DNA of 64,000 nucleotides, taken from contig NC_090745.1 in the NCBI RefSeq assembly GCF_036898095.1, positions 85,868,717-85,932,716 of the forward strand. Direction: 5' to 3'. Numbering within the stretch: position 1 is the first letter of the stretch; the number at the start of each line of letters is the position of its first letter. The stretch is from Palaemon carinicauda (Eukaryota; Arthropoda; Malacostraca; Decapoda; Palaemonidae). Positions 22,048-32,924 of this stretch are shown here, piece by piece. The position numbers were made by a program, and so were the translations under genes. Below the pieces are notes generated by a model, which saw only the letters and a list, made by a program, of their open reading frames with translations, made no database searches and had not been told where the DNA came from.

Positions 22048-22767
22048 ATGGGTCCTAAAAGGCTTAGTTTCGCAAGTGGTAGTGGTAAGAAAAGGAATAA
22101 GGAAATATTAAAGCCTTGTATAATTTTAAAATAGTTTTACGGTCTGCCCCCTTGCTGTATGGGACAATACTTTTAAAAGATTCAGAGCCTCAAGACATTT
22201 AGCTTTCAATGCCTTTAAGTGAGGAACCCATGTAAGCCTAGAATAAAAAATTAATCCTAAAAATTTGGCTTCACCTACACATGGGATCCGTTGACCTTTC
22301 ATGTATATATCTGGATCTGGATGTAATCCCCAGATATGACAGAAATGGACAATAGTAATTTTGCTTGTTGAAAACTTTAACCCATTCATATCAGCCCACT
22401 GAATAATTTTGTCAATTGCAAGGAATTATTGAAAAGCATGAGTGTGAGTGAACTTGCAAAAGAACATCACGACGAACTTACTACAGAGGAGCTCAAGGAA
22501 CTCCATGCTATGTCTGAGCACAAGAGTGATGACAAGGAAGGGATCGAGGAGGTAGAACATGTGTTAGGTTCGGCGCAAATAAAAGAGATGTTAGGAAAAT
22601 ATCAAGACGTGGTCGACTTCATCAACAAATACCATCCAAAGAAATTGCAGGTTTGTCGTGTAGTTGCGCAGTTCGATGATGTTTCCCTAACTTATTTTCG
22701 AAACATTCTGAAAAGCTGTACCAAGCAACTTCCTATCGATAGGTTCTTTAAAAAAACTACGAAGTGA
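22048..22767 (+). pseudogene. Tigger transposase, internally deleted
   Basis: The first codons from the ATG at 22048 read MGPKRLSFASGSGKKR, the usual Tigger N-terminus. The sequence then runs into a 319-bp LINE-derived segment (22104-22422). After it, an open frame at 22429-22767 encodes the C-terminal tail: EHHDELTTEELKELHAM, KEMLGKYQDVVDFINK, YFRNILKS and IDRFFKK. The CENP-B-type DNA-binding domains and the whole DDE domain are missing, so the element is non-autonomous. Confidence 0.8.
22104..22422 (+). repeat. 319-bp exact copy of LINE segment 23938-24256
   Basis: Base-by-base reading shows no difference between 22104-22422 and 23938-24256, in direct orientation. The copy starts at a short shared AAATATTAAAG and ends at GTCAATTGCAAG. 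The source lies in the RT region of the LINE into which this Tigger element is inserted. Confidence 0.95.
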
Positions 22768-23388
22768 ACTCGTGATGAAGAGGAAGGAAGTGGCTCAAAG
22801 AAAACAGCAGAGAGTGAAGCGAAAGAAAGTGAAACAAAGAAAATGGCAAAGATTGAAGACAAAAAAAATTCAATCAATTTTAAGTTAGAGTGAAAGTGAT
22901 TAAAATTAATCATCAAAAAGAAAAAACGAAAATGTAAAAAAAATATAAAATATAAAAATAAAAAAAATAAATAAGCTAAGTTAGGTTAAAGTTCACTTAG
23001 TGTAAGTTAGAATAAGTTACGGTAGTGTACGTTTATCGTAGTCAACCTCTCTACCTCCTCGCCGCCCGTCCGTCTCCTCTCTGCGTAGCAAGACCAACAC
23101 CTGCGCTGGACTTTCTAAGGTAGTGACGCTAAAAACCCGTTTCTTATTTATTTTTTTCTTGATAATTATTCTTTTTTACATTTCTATTATCTAATCTAGA
23201 GTGCATATTGTCATGTGTAATTATGTGTAGTAATTTATTAAGGAGTTATCATAGGTTTTTGGGCTCAACCACGGATTAATCCTATTTCAATGTATTCTTA
23301 TAGGAAAATTCGTTTCTACATCCGAACATTTTCTACATCCCAAGTCGGTTGTGGAACGGATTAAATTCGTATGTAGAGGTACCACTGT

Positions 23389-25949
23389 ACTTCAAATCCA
23401 ATGTCAGCATCAGATTTGGAGCCATCGGTATATATAAAAGTTGATTCCCTATGTTCTACAACATGTTTCATAAAAAGAAACCTAGCTTCTAATTCAGTCA
23501 TGTTTTTTTTAACACCAATAAAATATTTATAAAAAGATATCTCTGGTAATTTCCACGGAGGGGTTGATGATATCTTAAATGGAAGCATCTTACCTCTAAT
23601 TAAATCAAGACTATTTAATAATTGTTTTACCCGAAAGCCATAAGGTTGAGGAGATTTTGGGTGCAACTCAAAGTATGTTGAGTGCCTTACAAGGCTTGCA
23701 GTCTGAAAGGCTAAAGAGTTAGGGAGTCTTTGTAACCTAAACCAATACTGAATAATGGAAGACATTCGGTAATGGTCTAGAGATAACTCTCCAGCATCAA
23801 CAAGGTGACTTGGGATAGATGAGGTTCTAAACGCTCCTGTGGACAATCTAATACCAGCATGATGTATTGAATCTAATATCTTTAATCGGCTTGGGGTGGC
23901 TGAGGAGTAAATTTCCCACCCATAACTAATTTTGGAAAATATTAAAGCCTTGTATAATTTTAAAATAGTTTTACGGTCTGCCCCCTTGCTGTATGGGACA
24001 ATACTTTTAAAAGATTCAGAGCCTCAAGACATTTAGCTTTCAATGCCTTTAAGTGAGGAACCCATGTAAGCCTAGAATAAAAAATTAATCCTAAAAATTT
24101 GGCTTCACCTACACATGGGATCCGTTGACCTTTCATGTATATATCTGGATCTGGATGTAATCCCCAGATATGACAGAAATGGACAATAGTAATTTTGCTT
24201 GTTGAAAACTTTAACCCATTCATATCAGCCCACTGAATAATTTTGTCAATTGCAAGTTGTAATTTTCTCTCAACCATTGCCATTCTAACTCCAGCAAATG
24301 ACATGGAGAGATCATCCACAAATAATGTTGAGAGAACATCCCGGGGAATGACTGAGGATATCCCATTAATTGCTAGTGCAAACAGAGTTACACTCAGCAC
24401 ACTACCCTGAGGAACTCCTTCCTGACATTTACTCTCTGATAGGGTTTCCCCACTCTCACTTGAAAAGCTCTATGTGAAAGAAATGACAGAATAAATAGTG
24501 GTATCTCTTCTCTTAATCCCAATTCATGAATGGTTTTAAGTATACCATATCTCCATGTAGTAACATATGCCTTTTCAAGGTAAAAAAAAACTGTCACACG
24601 GTGCTGTTTGGAAGCAAAGGCTTCACAAATAGAGGACTCAAGTTGTATCAACACATCAGTCGTTGAGTGCATTTTTTTTTAATCCACACTGAATAGGTGA
24701 TAAAATACCATTCTTTTCTAGGTACCACATCAGTCTTGCATTGACCATCTTCTCCATGATTTTACATAAACAAGATGTCAATGCTATAGGTCAGTAGTTT
24801 GCTGCTAAAAACCTGTCCTTACTGGGTTTTAAAAAGGCTAAAATAATGGCTAATTCCCAAACACTTTGATAACTATGATAATGCCATATTCTATTAATAA
24901 TGCTTAAAATAAATAACTTTGTATCAAAATGTACATATTTAATCATTGCATATAGAATTCCATCGGGTCCAGGGGCTGTATCGTTACAAGTAGCAAGCGC
25001 GGAATCAAATTATCTTTCATTAAAAGGAGAATTATACAACTCTTCCCTTCCTGTTGCAAAATTTATAATTTTCTTTTCTTCAATGCTCCTATATTGGTGA
25101 CCAGGAGGTGCTTCACACTTGCATGATACATTTGAAAAATGATCAGTCAGGGCGTTGCTAATATCATTTGCTTCAGTAACATACTGCCCGTTCACCTTCA
25201 ACATTGGTGGTGGGTTTGAGGTAAATTTGCCAGCAATCTTTTTTATTTTCCTCCATACAGAAGATGGTGGTGTTCTACTGTTAATAGAGGAAACAAAAGA
25301 CACCCAAGACTGACGTCTAGCTTCTTTCATGGCATGACGGAACTGTGCTCTACACTTTTTGTAAGTTATCAAATTTTCCTCAGTTTGGAGTCTATGCAAT
25401 CTAGTCGGAGATTTGCTGGTGGCTCTGTGCAAAACAGTTAATTCTGAAGACGACCACGAGACAGGTTGTCGTTTGAATAATCCTGTGGTTTTGGGAATCG
25501 AATTGATTCCTGCTGTATGGAGAGTTCCATTCAGTAGGTCTATGGCATCATCAATACTTTCAAACTGTTCTGCACTCCACTCGATTTCACTTAGCTCACA
25601 AAATTTAACCCAGTCTGCCTTGTCAAGATTCTATCGTGGCGATCTTTGTAAAGGTGGACCCTTGATGATGTTTATAATGATTGGTGCATGATCACAAGTA
25701 TGCCAATCATCTAATGTCCTCCAATCAAAATCAAGAAGGCAGTTAAGAGCTTGCAATTGAAAGGGCAATGCATGACAAGGTACCTGTCTGAACATGGAAG
25801 TGCGTGGGCTCTCCTGTATTAGGGAGTCTGACATCCTCATTCTCCACAATTGATGAGATAACATTGCCCCTTGTGTTTGCCAGAACATCACCCCATAAAG
25901 GATGTCTACCATTCATATATCCCAGCAAGAGAAAAGGTTGAGGGAGTTG
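23389..25949 (-). pseudogene. LINE endonuclease C-terminus, RT and RNase H start
   Basis: From right to left: endonuclease tail (GYMNGRHPLWGDVLANTRG and DDWHTCDHAPI), a linker with SWVSFVSSINSRTPPSSVW and VWRKIKKIAGKF, and RT motifs. RT shows FFYLEKAY where FFDLEKAYD is expected (the catalytic Asp changed to Tyr at about 24580), LSHRAFQVRVG, SVTLFALAINGI, and LFVDDLSMSFA with the DD active site, then NGLKFSTSKT-like and AKFLGLIFYSRLTW motifs. RNase H begins with FIYTDGSKSDADIGF at about 23420 and is cut by the Tigger insertion. Frame changes and stops are frequent. Confidence 0.8.
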
Positions 25950-26259
25950 TTAACCCTTTTACCCCCAGGCTCTTTGGAAATTTCCAACCCTTAACCCCCA
26001 AGGGGTTATTTTTTCCCCAGCGCATTTTGCAGTATATTTTTTTTAAATTGCTCTAACAGCCTTAATTTTTGTCATAGAGAGGTCAGGTTGGTCTCATTCT
26101 CTTGGAAAATGCCTGAATTTTTTCAAAAAATTATCAAAAATATGAAAAAAAAAAATTTTTATAGCATTTTTTTGCAAGGACGTACCGGTACGTCCATGGG
26201 GGTAAAGGGATGAGTTTTGTGAAACGTACCAGTACATCCTTTGGGGGAAAAAGGGTTAA
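25950..26259. mobile_element. TTAA-flanked MITE (piggyBac type)
   Basis: A 302-bp unit lies between TTAA at 25950-25953 and TTAA at 26256-26259, with inverted ends CCCTTTTACCCCCAGG and CCCTTTTTCCCCCAAAGG. It holds a perfect palindrome GGACGTACCGGTACGTCC near 26179 and a related AACGTACCAGTACATCC. Size, TTAA duplication and CCCTTT ends are typical of piggyBac-derived MITEs. No coding capacity. It interrupts the LINE endonuclease, whose reading frame resumes on both sides. Confidence 0.8.
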
Positions 26260-26260
26260 A

Positions 26261-26385
26261 TGACCTCTACTAAATCATCATATAAAATATTATAATTTGG
26301 AGGTAAGTACAGAGCATATTGTATATTTTCTCCCTATATCAATTTGTACAAGCTGTTTGAGACAAGAAGCATAACATGAAGGACT
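26261..26385 (-). pseudogene. LINE endonuclease, 5' remnant
   Basis: Reads YTICS and then, shortly after, YLPPNYNILYDDLVEVI up to the TTAA of the MITE, matching the endonuclease segment that precedes the GDMNGRHPLWG motif. The upstream part of the gene is missing. Confidence 0.55.
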
Positions 26386-26480
26386 CGGGTTTGTTTAGTT
26401 GGGAAAAATATAATTATTCCTAAAGTTTATGATTTCTTCTTAAACGAATGCAAAGCACCATTCTTTAATGGGAGACTAAA
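26385..26480 (-). repeat. DIRS internal complementary region relic
   Basis: GGGTTTGTTTAGTTGGGAAA, an AT-rich centre, then CACCATTCTTTAATGGGAGA follows the order seen in the internal complementary regions of copies C to F (GGTTTGTATAGTTAGG..., then CTATTTAT.GGG.GACTCA). It is strongly diverged and no recombinase gene was recognised beside it. Confidence 0.35.
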
Positions 26481-26639
26481 TCTAAGGAGGGAGAAGTCCC
26501 TAAGAATCAAATTACTTTTTGATTCAACTTTCCTGGGAATTGTCAGTGCACCTGGTCCTGTACAGGAATAAGGATAATATTAACTCCTGCTAAACTCCTA
26601 ATTTTCTTTGCATAGGGATGCCATAGGCATTAGGTTGGG

Positions 26640-27320
26640 CCTATACTAGAAATAAATGGCAATAGGTCACCATCAGAACATATATCCTCATATGAGATGT
26701 CCAAATGTATTCATAACTATCATAAGAAATAGGTTTGAATACGTATCCATCCTCCCACTCATCTAGGAGGATGAGGGATAAACAGAACTGCCTTTGGCCC
26801 TTAAACCCCGAGACTGGTGAAGTAGAGAGTACTATCGCCTTTGTGGAGCGCAAAAGTGGGCGTGCTATTGGGCGGTGTGCATACCACACAATCTCATGTG
26901 CATGATGGGGCATTTCTGTAGTCTTGAGAGAGCTGACAGTGGTCCCGGATGGTAACTTGTTTCTGTTCCCCGTTGCGCAAGTGCGTGGGAATTTCCTAGC
27001 ACGTGGGATGGCCTTATTACGACCAACAGTAAGTGAACAAGACTCAGTGCGACACCAAATACTGATTGCAGGAGTGTAAACCCCTGTACCATGTACCGAG
27101 ACACCTTTCTGGTCTGGGTTGGTTCTCAGCACCATACCGAGAGAAAGAGAGAAAAGGGGAAGAAGGGAGATGCCCTTCATCCAAAATGACAGTGCGCATG
27201 CTAAGTTTAGTACAAAAGTGAGCACCAATTGCAAGAATGTAAGCCCTTGCACCACATACTAAGACATCTTCCCAATTTGGGATGGTTCTTGGTATCGCAC
27301 CATTTCTCACGCACAAGTCA
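26640..27320. repeat. Unclassified repetitive intron segment
   Basis: Two diverged copies of one motif lie about 175 bases apart, at about 27046-27110 (TGCAGGAGTGTAAACCCCTG...) and 27225-27290 (TGCAAGAATGTAAGCCCTTG...). The open frames across it show no recognisable protein. It may be the decayed body of the neighbouring DIRS relic, but I could not show that. Confidence 0.35.
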
Positions 27321-27409
27321 GTCTAACTGTAGATCAGTTTTCTTGGACTTTGATAATATTATCCTCCTCACACAAGTAGCAGCATTTGAAAAATTTTACG
27401 AAGACAAAG

Positions 27410-27796
27410 CTAAGAATAAAGAACTAGAAGACGGTGAAGGGCACACACACTTCTTGTTCGTCTTCTTTGGGGTCGTGGATACCAATGAGAATGCTCCCCC
27501 AGGGGACTCTTTCCAGCAGCAGAGACAAAACTAGCAGGTGTTATATTCTTCAGCACCTCCATAAGTGAAGCAGGAGTCCGGAAAACACCAAAGGTGCAGT
27601 CATAGAAATCCTTGTGGCAGTCAAAAAACTCTTCTGCTATCAGCAAACCAGTGATATCCACCAACTTCCTTTGGTTTAACTTGTCATTGTCGAACTGCCA
27701 CACAGTGGGGTGATGATTGCATACAGTCATGTCCACAGCAACAGAAACAAGGATGATGAGATTAAGGGCAGGTGTGCAAACAAACCTGTTACACAT
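27410..27796 (-). other. Unidentified 128-codon open frame
   Basis: An open frame with ordinary amino-acid composition (for example LVDITGLLIAEEFFDCHKDF and FGVFRTPASLMEVLKNI). I do not recognise the family. It lies in intron 3, on the same strand as syntaxin 18, without evident splice sites matching its frame. It may be a fragment of a transposon protein. Confidence 0.2.
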
Positions 27797-28484
27797 TTGC
27801 AGCTTTACCCAGAAAAAATTGTATAAACTTTAATTCTTACGCTAATTATCCCTCATACGTGTCAGTGTGTCTGCACACTTATCCATTTATTGATAAAAGA
27901 CAAAGAAACATATCAAAACAGCCAAAATAAGATAGGCAGAAAGAGTGCGTTTGTGCTGCTTGCAACAAAAGTCAAAAGTGTTTCCAGCTGAATGACAGGT
28001 GTGCAAAGCTTTTCTTTCTCCTGCCAGTACTATAGTTATAACTGTTTCAGCTTCCCAAGTCATACTCCTTTTAATGGAGGGTGGTTTGTATTCGTTTAGA
28101 AACAAACGGTCAATTGCTCTTTCAAAACATCTTGATAAAAAAACTTACTTTTGTTATCTCAATAATCCCCTGTTACACAAGTAACACTAAATATGTAATA
28201 CACTGTAAAGAGTTCACCCATAATACTCAACAATAGGATTCACACAGTCACGCCCACTAAACAGTACAAAGATTATGCTATTAAAAAAGTACAGAAAGTA
28301 CAGTATACAACAAAAATTCAATTGAGGACCTATCTTACAGGTGGATTATAAAAATCTTCAAGTAAGGAAAATATGCAAAGCATCAAAGATAAAACTAGAA
28401 TGTGACTTCTATTAAGAGTAATTGAGATTTTAACTATATTTTACCTCATTAAAAAGAACATACATTACATATCAAAACACCTAC
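27797..28484. other. Intronic sequence, no gene seen
   Basis: AT-rich intron 3 sequence next to the donor site of exon 3. Nothing recognised. Confidence 0.4.
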
Positions 28485-28629
28485 CTGGTTGGGATCCATC
28501 ACATGTGTCTTGACTAGAATTGGATTTGGTTCTGGTGTGACCCAAGGCATTAGACACAGATGGTTCTTCCATGGTATTACTTTGCCGTTTCTTAACACCA
28601 ATTGGTCGATGTAATTTCATCAAAGTCTC
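28485..28629 (-). CDS. Syx18: Syntaxin 18, coding exon 3 (linker)
   Basis: This 145-nt exon (48 codons plus one base) begins after a TTATAG acceptor (ending at 28630) and stops at a CCAG/GTAGGT donor (28484). It reads ETLMKLHRPIGVKKRQSNTM and continues into a Ser/Thr-rich, low-complexity stretch ending CDGSQP. This is the variable linker between the N-terminal helical domain and the SNARE motif of syntaxin 18; the family has a similar Ser/Glu-rich linker here. The phase fits exon 2 (phase 0) and exon 4 (phase 1). Assignment depends mainly on frame continuity and position, since the linker is poorly conserved. Confidence 0.75.
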
Positions 28630-30375
28630 CTATAACCAAAAAAATGTTTGGCTTATAACTTTGCGAAATCAAAATGCCAGATAAACTATACTCCTTATTT
28701 CTACCTTTCTTTTACACAGATACAAACTGTCACATCAATATAAATTGACTCTTGGCAATGTGATGCTGTTAGGCTATGAGTTCTGTCTCTTGCAGATGCA
28801 ATGTTTAGAGATAACCTAATTCCTTCATGCATTTTACTACAATATGAGCATTTTCATCTGCTTGTTTGTGTCTTTTGACCCAAAGACATGTACTTTAAGC
28901 ACATCTGGAGATTTTCTTCAGATACTATAATTTCTTACATCAAGCATTCTTTTTCTGCTTAAGTCTGTTACTTCTATCGATTGTCCACCTCATTTTCACT
29001 CTATAGCTGCATTCATTCTCTGGAGTTTATTAACATAAACCTCATGCTAGGAATATTACATAATTATTATTATCTATTTCTCTTTAATTACTTAAGAATC
29101 ATTACTTTTATCCTTGCTTAAATAGCCACTTCAATTCTTGCTTTCATAAATATTTGGTGGTATTTTTCTCTTCCTACTTGTATCGATGTTAAATGTCCGT
29201 TTTCACCTCCCTCTAAACACAGAGAAGTAAGAACAATAGATAAGTTTTAGCACAAATTTTTAAAATATGTTTAGTTTCTATTTTCCTTTTTTCTTTATTG
29301 TTCATATCAACACTCCATGAGCAGATTCACAAAGTTTTGGCTTGATATTTCAGTAAGTTTTTCTCCTAGGTTTATGGATGAGAAAATGGTAGATTTGGCA
29401 GTTTGTTTTCCATAAATCCCGTCTCTACCCTCGACAACAGAGAGAGAGAGAGATAATTCATGAGATTTTGTTTGTTTTCCCGGCTCTTTTCTTTTCAGTC
29501 ATATTTCAGTCCCTTTGTGTGAATCTTGCACATATGGTTATTCTTTTTCTTAGAGAATTTACAGTATAAAGGGAAATTCCTATACTGTATTCTTCCCCTA
29601 CGGCCTTAAGGTTATATGATTTAGAGAAATAACTGCTTTGCTTTTGAGGCATTTTGTCTTTACATTTACAGTATACTGAAGATAAATTCCTAATCTATCA
29701 CCGTCTTATAAATTTAGATGAGTTAGGACAATAGAAGGTAGGTACAATGTAAGATTTGATTTATCATAGGGATTTTTTTCTTTTACTTTCTATGTTTTGC
29801 TTGAGGTGATTCTTATTACATTTCCATCAAAACAATTTTGTTGCCAAGATTGAGAATACTGTATGTTCTTTCTGCACGATATCTCCGCAAGTCTTTTTTT
29901 CTAGCTTTCTCCAGTTTTGAGTTATTCAATAACAGGGTTCAAGCTTCCTCTACAGCTAAAATACTGGTGGAAATAATTAACTTTGATTTGTTTCATCCTC
30001 AAAATTCAATGAATTTCAGTACATCACATTTCTATAATTGCCCTTTCTGTTCAATTGTAAGGTAATAAAAATAATTGAAGTGCCTTTCCAAGTATACAGA
30101 CTCATTTTATATATTCTTTTTCTAATTACTGCTTAATGTAGTAATTTGTGAAATCTATAATTAGCATAACCCTAAAGATAAACTTGACCTAATTTGAAAG
30201 TTTTCTCAGTTGACCTATTGTCATTACTGGATCCATACTTTCTATAAGAACTCATTACTATGATAATATACTTTATTTCATTCTGTTAATGCAAATCAGA
30301 TACTGCGTACAGTAGTAAAAGGCATTAAATGCATGGATATAAAATATGTCATACATGCATTAGTGTACAACTTAC
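28630..30375. other. Intron 2 of syntaxin 18, no gene seen
   Basis: AT-rich sequence with a short (GA)n run near 29443. No coding homology seen. Confidence 0.5.
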
Positions 30376-30573
30376 CTTGTCTTTTAGTTTCTTTTTCCTT
30401 TTACTCTTTATATCTTTGAAATGGGAGTTAACTTGTTGAAAATTAAGCTCCAAAGTAGAAATTATATTTTTCCTGCACTCACAAGCATCGTTGGAACCTT
30501 GCTGATCTCCCTCAACTTCTAAACGGAGAGTTTTGATGTTCTCATCAATGATTCTTAGGTTGGTTGTAACAAC
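30376..30573 (-). CDS. Syx18: Syntaxin 18, coding exon 2 (N-terminal helical domain)
   Basis: A 198-nt exon of 66 codons, in phase 0 at both ends. The acceptor is TTAACAG (ending at 30574) and the donor AAG/GTAAGTT (30375 down). It encodes VVTTNLRIIDENIKTLRLEV and continues to a basic end (KSKRKKKLKDK). It aligns with the second part of the syntaxin 18 N-terminal domain, where the human protein has IQQLRTEAHKE and YLKRVCKLYSEQRAIRVKR. The first exon ends MTDIERNYMEK and reads directly into it. No internal stops. Confidence 0.82.
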
Positions 30574-30789
30574 CTGTTAAGTAAAATAAATAAATAAATA
30601 AATAAATTACTGCCCAATAAGTTTACTCTCAGTAATACATATATAAAATATTTACAAAGATCACATTAGGCTTTACAGACAAGACAGCTAAACTTTAATC
30701 AAACAAGAGAGCAGACAGGCTTTACAAGCTGGTATTCAACAACTGACCATACCCATGTAATTAAGTAGCTAATGAAAAAATTAACAGAA
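30574..30789. other. Intron 1 segment, short (TAAA)n tract
   Basis: A (TAAA)n tract lies at about 30585-30606. No gene seen. Confidence 0.4.
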
Positions 30790-31880
30790 TACTGTATGAC
30801 GAACTGCTATGTATGGCATTTATAGACTATGAGAAAGCTTTTGATTCTCACAAAACTTCAGCAGTAATGAAAGCTCTTCAAAGACAAGGAATAGATGAAT
30901 CTTATGTTATAACCCTTAAAGTTATCTATATGGGTAGTATAGCAATCCTAAAACTACATAAAGATAGTGAGAAAACCCCAATTGAGGAAGGAGTTAAACA
31001 GGGAGACCACACCTATATGAAATTATTCACAGCATTCCTAGTAGTAGTTTTAAGAATTTAGATTGGGGAACTGTAGGAGTTAATATCAATGGGAAATACC
31101 TTAACAACTTAAGATTTGCAGGTGCCATAGTTGTGTTTAGAGAATCATGGCAGGAATGGAAAAATATGAAATAACATTTGAATAGAGAAAGCAGTAATGT
31201 AAGACTGAAAATGAATACGAGTAAATCTGAAACAATGTTCTACAATGAAAATGCAGACACAACAAATAAGGGTTACGGACAAACCTCGATTGTTAAGGAA
31301 TATACATACTTAAGACAGACAGTGTTTTCCCAGGACACGATATAGACATTAAAGGAAGGATATGCTTGGGATGGAGAGATTTTGGTAAAACACCACTTTC
31401 TCTAAAAAGAAAAGTACTTAGTCAGATGGTCCTACCAGTGCAGTACTAACATATGCATCGGAAACTTGGAGCCTTAGAGCATAAGGTAGTTACAACTCAT
31501 AGAGCTATGGAAAGAAGAATGATGGAAATACAGTAACACAAAGTGACAGAATATGAGCTACATGGATGCAAGAGCAATCTAAATTAGAGGATATTCAAAC
31601 TAAATATATGAAAAAGAAATAGACGTGGGCAGGAGATATACAGTAATGAGAATAACTGATAATAGATGGACAAGAAGAATAACTGAATAGGTCCCTAGAA
31701 ATTGCAAACGAAGCCGGGAAAGGAAGAGAAGCCGATGGATTGACGAACTAAGAAAATTTGTGGCTGTGGACTGGGATAGAAATACCATAAGCAGACATGT
31801 ATAGGAGACCATGTCAGAGGCCTTTGTCCTGCAGTGGAGGAATATCATAATAGAGTCTGTATGAAAAGATTTAATCTTGA
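30790..31880 (+). mobile_element. RTE-like LINE fragment, 5' truncated
   Basis: The open part at 30813-31061 reads MAFIDYEKAFDS, then GIDESYVITLKVIY and PIEEGVKQGD, which are the RT motifs FIDYEKAFD and GVKQGD of RTE-type LINEs. Past frame changes come LNNLRFAGA (YADD-type site decayed), MNTSKSETMFYN, EYTYLRQ and a C-terminal tail with WAG...NRWTRRITE, RKRSRWIDELRK and DWDRN, usual for this group. No endonuclease is present, and the 3' end runs into a short AT-rich tail near 31880. Opposite strand to syntaxin 18. Inactive. Confidence 0.75.
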
Positions 31881-32922
31881 TTTTTCTTATGTACTACTTT
31901 ATATAGTGTATAGTAGTTATTATTATTGTTAACAATATAAAATTGTCCTACAGTAATCCCATCTGAAAAGATGTCCTAAGTAATCTACAATAATTTCTTT
32001 TTTTTTTCTTGACAGTTAACTGGCAGCGTCCCCTACTCACCATACAACACTGAGATGGTAGTGAGTTCAGGACTTAAAAATGAGCCATATTCCTTGGTGT
32101 TTACACCTAGGCAACCTTTTTTTTTCCCGTTATCACCAGCTGGACAACGGAGAAGTATTGCGTAACCTTCATTACCATAACAGTTCCTGTTTTGTGTATA
32201 TCCTTAAACTATGAGAGGTGTTATTACTGAATAGATAAAGTTATTTTTGCCTTCCGCCAGCAAAAAGTGTTTGTTGATTCCATATACTTTAAAGACAGTA
32301 CAGTATTGTTTTATTACAAAATTATCCTTATCACTGACAGACAGTTTCCAATCACAGTGTAATTACCTCTTTTCATATGTTAACAATTTTTCCATGAACA
32401 GTGTTTCACATACTCATCCTAAGAAAACATGGGACCATAGAGTGGCATGGAAAAAAGTTTCAGCTACAAACAAATTTTAAATGTTGTCAATGTCCAAAGC
32501 CTGCTGACTGTTTATGTAGATAATGAACCACAATGACGTGTGAAAATATTTTTTGCCGTACGTGATCTGACAACGCGAACTGCCGCGTCATACGTAACTT
32601 ATTGTTGGGGGAAATTCTGCGTAGATAAGCAGATCACTCAAGAAAAACAAAACTCACACCACAAGACGGCAGATGGTTAAGGGACATGTGGAGCCTAAAA
32701 GAAAATGGGAAGTAGCAGCTGCGCATGCACGGCAGGCCTATACTGATCATTTACTTCATCCAGGAGCTTGATCCAGTTTGGTGACATTTTTTGCCACTCA
32801 TGAGAAATTTATTTTATATTTCAGAAAGTGTTTTTTTTTTTTTTTATGAATTGTGCATTACAAGGATTTGAAGACATTAAAGAGTGAGTATAAACACATG
32901 AGAGCTACATAATTTTTTGATA
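31881..32922. other. Intronic sequence, no gene seen
   Basis: AT-rich intron 1 sequence with homopolymer T runs. No coding homology seen. Confidence 0.4.
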
Positions 32923-32924
32923 TA

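Larger units (their letters stand above)
21553..23387 (+). mobile_element. Tigger (pogo) element inserted in LINE RNase H
   Basis: Terminal inverted repeats CAGTGGAACCTCTACATACG (21553) and its inverted partner ending at 23387 are flanked by the TA target duplication expected for pogo elements (21551-21552 and 23388-23389). Subterminal TTTTCGACA.CCGAA motifs are repeated around 21580-21830. It contains an internally deleted transposase gene and a 319-bp segment identical to part of the surrounding LINE. Confidence 0.85.
21085..26385 (-). mobile_element. I/Nimb-like LINE, twice interrupted
   Basis: A non-LTR retrotransposon on the minus strand can be followed from endonuclease (about 26345-25620) through RT (about 25430-23960) to RNase H (about 23560-21100). 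It is broken by a TTAA-flanked MITE at 25950-26259 in the endonuclease and by a Tigger element at 21553-23387 in RNase H. The presence of RNase H after RT places it in the I/Nimb/R1-type group, as far as reading allows. The 5' end is truncated near 26385 against a DIRS relic. Many stops and frame changes are present. Confidence 0.8.

Noticed and set aside
22423..22450. Apparent continuation of the Tigger DNA-binding start (IIEKHE-like) right after the LINE segment
   Set aside because: The match is a few residues in one frame only, while the neighbouring frame reads smoothly into the C-terminal tail; treated as coincidence.
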